A stretch of 9,194 nt of DNA from Chromatiales bacterium (GTDB lineage Bacteria; Pseudomonadota; Gammaproteobacteria; CAMYNG01): the NCBI GenBank assembly GCA_027021685.1, contig JALUTW010000298.1:1-9194 (forward strand), given 5' to 3'. Below, one piece after another: positions 5,474-9,194 of this stretch. The notes beneath the pieces were generated by a model, which was given only the letters and a program-made list of their open reading frames with translations, was not told where the DNA came from and did not search any database. A program made the position numbers and the translations under genes. How positions within the stretch are numbered: position 1 is the first letter of the stretch; every line of letters starts with the position of its first letter.

Positions 5474-6817
5474 TCAGGTCCCGGGGCAGGTCCGCCCCGC
5501 CCCGGCCCCCGTCTTGTGCAGGGTGAAGGCATCGGCCACGGCACCGTCGCGGTCGATGAAGCGCAGGACCAGCCGCGGCCCGTCGATGTCGATGACCAGC
5601 GAGCCCATGCGCGCCAGCGCCGCCGCCATGGCGGGGTGGTCCAGCGGCCCCTGGTCCAGCTTGGACGAGGAACCGATGACCACGTACACCGTGCCGGCCC
5701 GCGGCGCCCCGGGCCGGGCCGGCTTGACGTACTCGCCGTCGCCGCCGTCGTCCAGGATCATGTCCGGCCGCAGGGTATCCGAGGCCCCGTAGTGGCACGC
5801 CAGCAGGTGGCTGCGCTCGTACATGTGGCTGTGGCCGGACAGCACCAGGTCCACGCCCCCGGCCTCCAGCAGCGGCACCAGGTTTTCGCGCACGCGCACC
5901 ATGCGGCCGCGGGAATCGCGCCAGCGATCGGAGTCATGGCTGCCCTTGGTGTAGGGCGGATGGTGGAACACGGCGATGCGCCAGGGCTGGTCGGTGGCGG
6001 CCAGGTCCGCCTCCAGCCAGCGGGCCATGTCGCTTCCGGCACCCAGATCGGCCGACTGGGTGTCCAGGAACACCACGTGCAGCGGACCGTAGTCCAGGGC
6101 GAACCAGTGCTCGGTGCCGGACGGCAGTCCCCCCGCCTCGCCCGCCGCCGGCAGCTCGAAGATGTCGAAGAAGGCCCAGCGCCGTGCATCGTGGTTGCCG
6201 TAGGCCGGCCACACCGGCAGGTGGCGCAGCAGCCCGGCGCGGGGCTCGAACAGGGCCTTCTGGAACTGGGGATTGGAACCGGAGCGGTAGGCGTTGTCGC
6301 CGGTGGTCAGCCACAGGTCCAGCAGCGGCCGCCCGGCCCGCGGGCGGGCCCGCATCCAGGCGAACGCCGCCTCTACCACCGCCTCGGCCGCCGGGCCCGG
6401 GTAGCCGGGGTCGCCCTGCACCCACAGGCGCACCGGCACCCGGGCACCGGCGGCGGGCGCCGTGTGAAAGCGGCCGCCGCCGAGACCCGCCACTTCGTAG
6501 ACGTAATCGGTGTCCGGGACCAGGCCCTCCAGCCGTACCCGGTGGCGGGTGTCCGCCTCCGGCACCACCAGCTCCTCCCGCGCGTCCCCCGCCGCCGGAC
6601 CGAACCGCACCACCGCTGAAGACGGGCGCACCGTCTGCCACAGGATGCTGACCCCGTCACTGGTGAGCAGCTGGAGGTAGGGTCCGCGCGCGCCGGCATA
6701 GTGGCTCTCCCACGCCACCTGCACCAGGCGCCCGCCCCCCCACAGGGCGACGAGCGCCAGCAGCAGGAGCAGCAGGCGGCGGCTGGCGCGAACGGCAATG
6801 GCACGGCGGCGGCCCAT
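5474..6817 (-). CDS. Purple acid phosphatase-like metallophosphoesterase, membrane-anchored
   Basis: The 447-aa product is a calcineurin-like dinuclear-metal phosphoesterase exported to the periplasm. It begins with a basic stretch and a leucine-rich hydrophobic segment (about 14-34) that fits a signal anchor or uncleaved signal peptide. A fibronectin-like N-terminal domain as in purple acid phosphatases follows (about 44-120; GPYLQLLTSDGVSILWQT). The catalytic domain carries the metal motifs in order: GD at 135-136, GDNAY 173-177, GNHD 207-210, HH 285-286 in VFHHPPYTKGSH, and GHSHMYERS from 328. The final strands end near 435. The natural substrate cannot be told; a phosphomonoester or phosphodiester is expected. 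AGGTGG stands 3 nt ahead of ATG 6817, a rather short spacing. The gene is divergent from the LTA-synthase-like gene, with 105 bp between the starts. Confidence 0.9.
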   Translation of the reverse strand: MGRRRAIAVRASRRLLLLLLALVALWGGGRLVQVAWESHYAGARGPYLQLLTSDGVSILWQTVRPSSAVVRFGPAAGDAREELVVPEADTRHRVRLEGLVPDTDYVYEVAGLGGGRFHTAPAAGARVPVRLWVQGDPGYPGPAAEAVVEAAFAWMRARPRAGRPLLDLWLTTGDNAYRSGSNPQFQKALFEPRAGLLRHLPVWPAYGNHDARRWAFFDIFELPAAGEAGGLPSGTEHWFALDYGPLHVVFLDTQSADLGAGSDMARWLEADLAATDQPWRIAVFHHPPYTKGSHDSDRWRDSRGRMVRVRENLVPLLEAGGVDLVLSGHSHMYERSHLLACHYGASDTLRPDMILDDGGDGEYVKPARPGAPRAGTVYVVIGSSSKLDQGPLDHPAMAAALARMGSLVIDIDGPRLVLRFIDRDGAVADAFTLHKTGAGAGRTCPGT

Positions 6818-6841
6818 GGCCCACCTACCATAGCGCCTTCA

Positions 6842-6863
6842 CCGCCCGGCGTCATCCGGGCGG
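6842..6863. promoter_or_regulatory. 8-bp perfect dyad in the divergent control region
   Basis: CCGCCCGG (6842-6849) and CCGGGCGG (6856-6863) are perfect inverted copies with a 6-bp centre, CGTCAT. The dyad lies between the two divergent starts, and its right half covers the -35 position of the plus-strand promoter. This is where an operator for a dimeric regulator could sit. In GC-rich DNA such dyads also arise by chance. Confidence 0.35.
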
Positions 6864-6875
6864 GCGGGAGGCCTG

Positions 6876-6884
6876 TGCTATACT
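6876..6884 (+). promoter_or_regulatory. Extended -10 promoter of the LTA-synthase-like gene
   Basis: TGCTATACT is a near-consensus extended -10 (TATACT at 6879-6884) in GC-rich surroundings. No -35 hexamer is found at 16-18 bp. Transcription would begin near 6891, about 32 nt before the ATG at 6923. The leader has only a poor ribosome binding site (GGAA at 6904-6907, 15 nt away). Confidence 0.55.
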
Positions 6885-6922
6885 CGCCGGCTCGCGGCGC
6901 CGCGGAATTGCGCTCCACGTCC

Positions 6923-8923
6923 ATGAACAAGATACCCCCCCTGCTGCGGTTCACCGGCGCACTGGCGGTGGTCTGGCTGGCCGGCCTGACCCTCCTGCGG
7001 GCGGGCGTCTGGCTCGCCTTCGACGAGCCCTCCGATCCCCTGCCTGCCGGCGACCTGCTGCGGGCCTTCTACCTGGGCGCCAAGTTCGACCTGCGCCTGG
7101 TGCTCATCATCCTGCTGCCGCTGCTGGTGCTGGGTCCATGGCGGCGCCTGCATCCCCTGCGCGGGGCGGCGGCCGCATGGTGGCGGCGCTGGCTCACCGC
7201 CGCCATGACCGGGGTGCTGTTCACCTGGTTCGTGCACTACGGCTTCTACGGTTACCTGCACCGGCCGCTGGATGCCACCATCCTGCGCTTCTTCGACAAC
7301 CCGCTCATCTCCGCCGGCATGGTGTGGCAGACCTACCCGGTGGTGTGGGGCACCCTGGCCCTGGCCCTGTTCGCCTGGCTGCACGCGCGGCTGGTGCGGC
7401 GGCTGCAGGCGCGGCTGGCGGCGGCGCCGGTACCGGTGCTGCGGCGGCGGACCCGGGCCGCCTGGTCAGCCGGTACCGCGGTCCTGGTCCTGCTGGGTCT
7501 CTATGGCCAGCTCGCCTGGTACCCGCTGCGCTGGAGCAACGCCTACTTCAGCACCCACTACTTCGCCGCCGCGGTCACGGTGAACCCGGTGCTGCACTTC
7601 TTCGACACCCTCAAGAACCGCCGGGTCACTTTCGACAAGGCCGCCACCGCCCGCCACTACGACACCATGGTGGAGTTCCTCGGCATCGACGAACCGGACC
7701 GCGCGCGGCTCGACTTCACCCGCCGCGTGGATGCCCCGCCGCGCCTGCCGGGACGGCCCAACGTGGTGGTGGTGATCCTGGAATCCTTCGCCGCCTACAA
7801 GACCGGGCTCTACGGCAACCCGCTCGATCCCACGCCCCATTTCGATGCAGTGGCGCGCGAGGGCATCTACTTCGACAACTTCTTCGTCCCCCAGCCGGGC
7901 ACCGCACGCTCGGTGTTCACCTTCATCACCGGCATCCCCGATCCCGAGCGCATCAAGACCGCCAGCCGCAACCCGCTGGTGGTGGAGCAGCACACCCTGG
8001 TCGCCGACTTCGACGGCTACGAGAAGTTCTACTTCCTCGGCGGCTCGGCCAACTGGGGCAACATCCGCGGCGTGCTGGCGGCCAACATCCCCGGCCTGCG
8101 GATCTTCGAGGAAGGCAGCTACGACTACCCGCGCCAGGACGTGTGGGGCATCGCCGACCACCACCTGTTCCTGGCCGCCGACGCCGTGCTGGCACGGACC
8201 CGGCGGCCGTTCTTCGCCATCATCCAGACCTCGGGCAACCACCGTCCCTACACCATTCCCGACGACCGGCCCGGCTTCGAGCTGGCCCGGCGCGACGAGG
8301 CCGAGCTCAGGCGCTATGGCTTCCAGTCGCTGGCCGAGTACAACGCCTTTCGCTACATGGACTACAGCATCGGCGTGCTCATGGAGGCCGCGCGCCGCTC
8401 CGGCTGGTACGACGACACCGTGTTCGTGTTCTTCGGCGACCACGGCCTGCCGGGACCAGGCGAGCACCGCCGGCCCGCCGACGCCCAGCTCGGCCTCGAT
8501 GCCCTGCGCGTGCCCTTCGTGATCCACGCCCCGCGCCTGCTGGGACCGGGGCGGGTGGAACACAAGGTGGCCTCGGAGCTGGACGTGCTGCCCACCCTGG
8601 CCGGGCTGATCCTGGGCCGCTACCGCAACACCACCCTGGGCCGCGACCTGTTCGATCCGCGCTTCGACGACTCGCGCTACGCCTTCACCATTCTCAACAG
8701 CCCCAACCCGCAGCTGGGGCTCATCGGCGAGGGCCACTACTTCCGGATCCGCGCCGACGGCAGCGACCGCCACCTGCACCGGCTGGACAGCGACGAGCCG
8801 CGCCGCGACCTCATCGACGATCCGCGGCAGGCGGTGCGCGCGGCACGCATGGAGGAGCTGACCCGGGCCATTTACGAGACGGCGCGGTACATGCTTTATA
8901 ACAATAAAGGTGCTGGCAGCTAG
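6923..8923 (+). CDS. LTA synthase/OpgB-type phosphoglycerol transferase family protein
   Basis: The 666-aa product is an inner-membrane protein of the alkaline phosphatase/sulfatase superfamily with the LtaS layout. Five hydrophobic segments lie at about 8-30, 48-72, 85-108, 133-155 and 178-197; a periplasmic catalytic domain follows from about 275. The residues that bind metal and form the nucleophile in S. aureus LtaS have counterparts: Glu287 (VVVVILESF), Thr327 (PQPGTARSVFTFITG), Asp506 and His507 (FFGDHGLPG); His440 in SGNHRPY matches the substrate-site histidine. In gram-negative bacteria relatives transfer phosphoglycerol or phosphoethanolamine to periplasmic glucans or envelope lipids; the acceptor here is unknown. 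A sulfatase is less likely because the nucleophile is Thr, not a C-x-P-x-R cysteine. ATG 6923 starts just before the first helix. The last codons and the TAG stop lie in the repeat tract that follows. Confidence 0.9.
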   Translation: MNKIPPLLRFTGALAVVWLAGLTLLRAGVWLAFDEPSDPLPAGDLLRAFYLGAKFDLRLVLIILLPLLVLGPWRRLHPLRGAAAAWWRRWLTAAMTGVLFTWFVHYGFYGYLHRPLDATILRFFDNPLISAGMVWQTYPVVWGTLALALFAWLHARLVRRLQARLAAAPVPVLRRRTRAAWSAGTAVLVLLGLYGQLAWYPLRWSNAYFSTHYFAAAVTVNPVLHFFDTLKNRRVTFDKAATARHYDTMVEFLGIDEPDRARLDFTRRVDAPPRLPGRPNVVVVILESFAAYKTGLYGNPLDPTPHFDAVAREGIYFDNFFVPQPGTARSVFTFITGIPDPERIKTASRNPLVVEQHTLVADFDGYEKFYFLGGSANWGNIRGVLAANIPGLRIFEEGSYDYPRQDVWGIADHHLFLAADAVLARTRRPFFAIIQTSGNHRPYTIPDDRPGFELARRDEAELRRYGFQSLAEYNAFRYMDYSIGVLMEAARRSGWYDDTVFVFFGDHGLPGPGEHRRPADAQLGLDALRVPFVIHAPRLLGPGRVEHKVASELDVLPTLAGLILGRYRNTTLGRDLFDPRFDDSRYAFTILNSPNPQLGLIGEGHYFRIRADGSDRHLHRLDSDEPRRDLIDDPRQAVRAARMEELTRAIYETARYMLYNNKGAGS

Positions 8924-9137
8924 CGGCTGGGTGCTGGGATCGACGTGGCTGGCGGCCAGGGGCTGGGTGCCGGGATCAACACGGCTGGTGGCCAGGGGCT
9001 GGGTGCCGGGATCAACGTGGCTGGTGGCCAGGGGCTGGGTGCCGGGATCAACGCGGCTGGTGGCCAGGGGCTGGGTGCCGGGATCGACGTGGCTGGCGGC
9101 CAGGGGCTGGGTGCCGGGATCAACGCGGCTGGCGGCC
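8909..9137 (+). repeat. 36-bp tandem repeat array built from heptads
   Basis: From 8909 four degenerate heptads (GGTGCTG, GCAGCTA, GCGGCTG, GGTGCTG) lead into five full 36-bp units starting at 8936, 8972, 9008, 9044 and 9080, and a sixth that keeps its first 22 bp (9116-9137). Each unit opens with GGGATC, carries GGCCAGGGGCTGGGTGCC at its end, and divides into four heptads and one octamer. Units 1 and 5 are identical. The full units differ only at positions 7, 10, 11 and 18, and every change is a transition. The array fills most of the 256-bp spacer between the LTA-synthase-like gene and the next gene. There are no variable spacers. Confidence 0.92.
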
Positions 9138-9166
9138 GGGGCCCGGCACGACGTGGCCGGAGACTG

Positions 9167-9172
9167 AGGAGA
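9167..9172 (+). promoter_or_regulatory. Strong ribosome binding site for the gene at 9180
   Basis: AGGAGA stands 7 nt ahead of ATG 9180, the best Shine-Dalgarno match in the window. It decides between ATG 9175 (which stops after two codons at a TGA) and ATG 9180, which stays open to the window end. No clear promoter is visible between the repeat array and this site. Confidence 0.65.
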
Positions 9173-9179
9173 GCATGAC

Positions 9180-9194
9180 ATGAAGATCCTGATC
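9180..9194 (+). CDS. Start of a further gene, cut by window end
   Basis: Only five codons are visible, reading MKILI, behind a strong ribosome binding site. An MKILI opening with a hydrophobic first strand is common in Rossmann-type proteins such as sugar-nucleotide epimerases, glycosyltransferases and response regulators. Five residues cannot decide between them, so no function is assigned. Confidence 0.6.

Noticed and set aside
6827..6832. A TATGGT -10-like hexamer on the minus strand before the phosphoesterase gene
   Set aside because: It would put the transcript start at or within a few bases of the ATG, and no -35 fits. I leave that gene's promoter unassigned.
8936..9137. CRISPR-like direct repeats
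   Set aside because: The 36-bp units abut with no spacers, and no cas gene is in the window.
8910..9178. Small repeat proteins with 12-aa periods (GWVPGSTWLVAR-like and AGGQGLGAGINV-like)
   Set aside because: The array is open in several frames on both strands because 36 is divisible by 3. None has a ribosome binding site with a start before it, and no one frame is favoured by the variable bases.
7466..9181. A 571-aa minus-strand frame running through the repeat array and the transferase gene
   Set aside because: It stays open because a 36-bp unit keeps frame and because GC-rich antisense frames lack stops. The opposite strand holds a complete LtaS-type protein.

Overview
The window is a very GC-rich stretch of bacterial chromosome. 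Its left half has the gene order prmA, zinc-ribbon/DUF3426 gene, dusB, fis, purH. This order, and a Fis protein whose C-terminal half is close to the enterobacterial one, point to a gammaproteobacterium. High GC and the DUF3426 gene between prmA and dusB fit a Pseudomonas-like or Chromatiales-like lineage; I cannot name the species.

Layout: (1) positions 2-787, prmA, 5'-truncated by the window edge; (2) 801-1829, a membrane protein with an N-terminal MJ0042-type zinc ribbon and a C-terminal DUF3426 domain, apparently started at TTG; (3) a ~200-bp gap with a good sigma70 promoter driving dusB-fis (2027-3303, ATGA overlap); (4) purH (3413-4978). purD, the common partner, does not follow. (5) A convergent intergenic spacer built of degenerate 7-bp repeats in two facing blocks; (6) on the minus strand, a 110-aa protein of unknown function (5064-5396) and a membrane-anchored purple-acid-phosphatase-like metallophosphoesterase (5474-6817); (7) divergent from it, a five-helix LTA-synthase/OpgB-type transferase of the alkaline phosphatase/sulfatase superfamily (6923-8923); (8) a 36-bp tandem repeat array (about 8936-9137) that reuses the heptad words of region 5; (9) the first codons of a further gene at 9180 behind a strong ribosome binding site.

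The left half is housekeeping: ribosomal protein L11 methylation, tRNA dihydrouridine, the nucleoid protein Fis and the last two steps of IMP synthesis. The right half looks like a lineage-specific envelope/phosphorus module: a phosphoester hydrolase and a phosphoglycerol-type transferase share a 105-bp divergent control region. I see no mobile element gene, CRISPR array, tRNA or rRNA.

The least ordinary signal is the heptad repeat family. It occurs twice, fills the spacers at two places, and supplies the TAG stop codon of the gene next to it in both. At the second site it has grown into a 36-bp tandem array. I found no convincing new multi-gene system.
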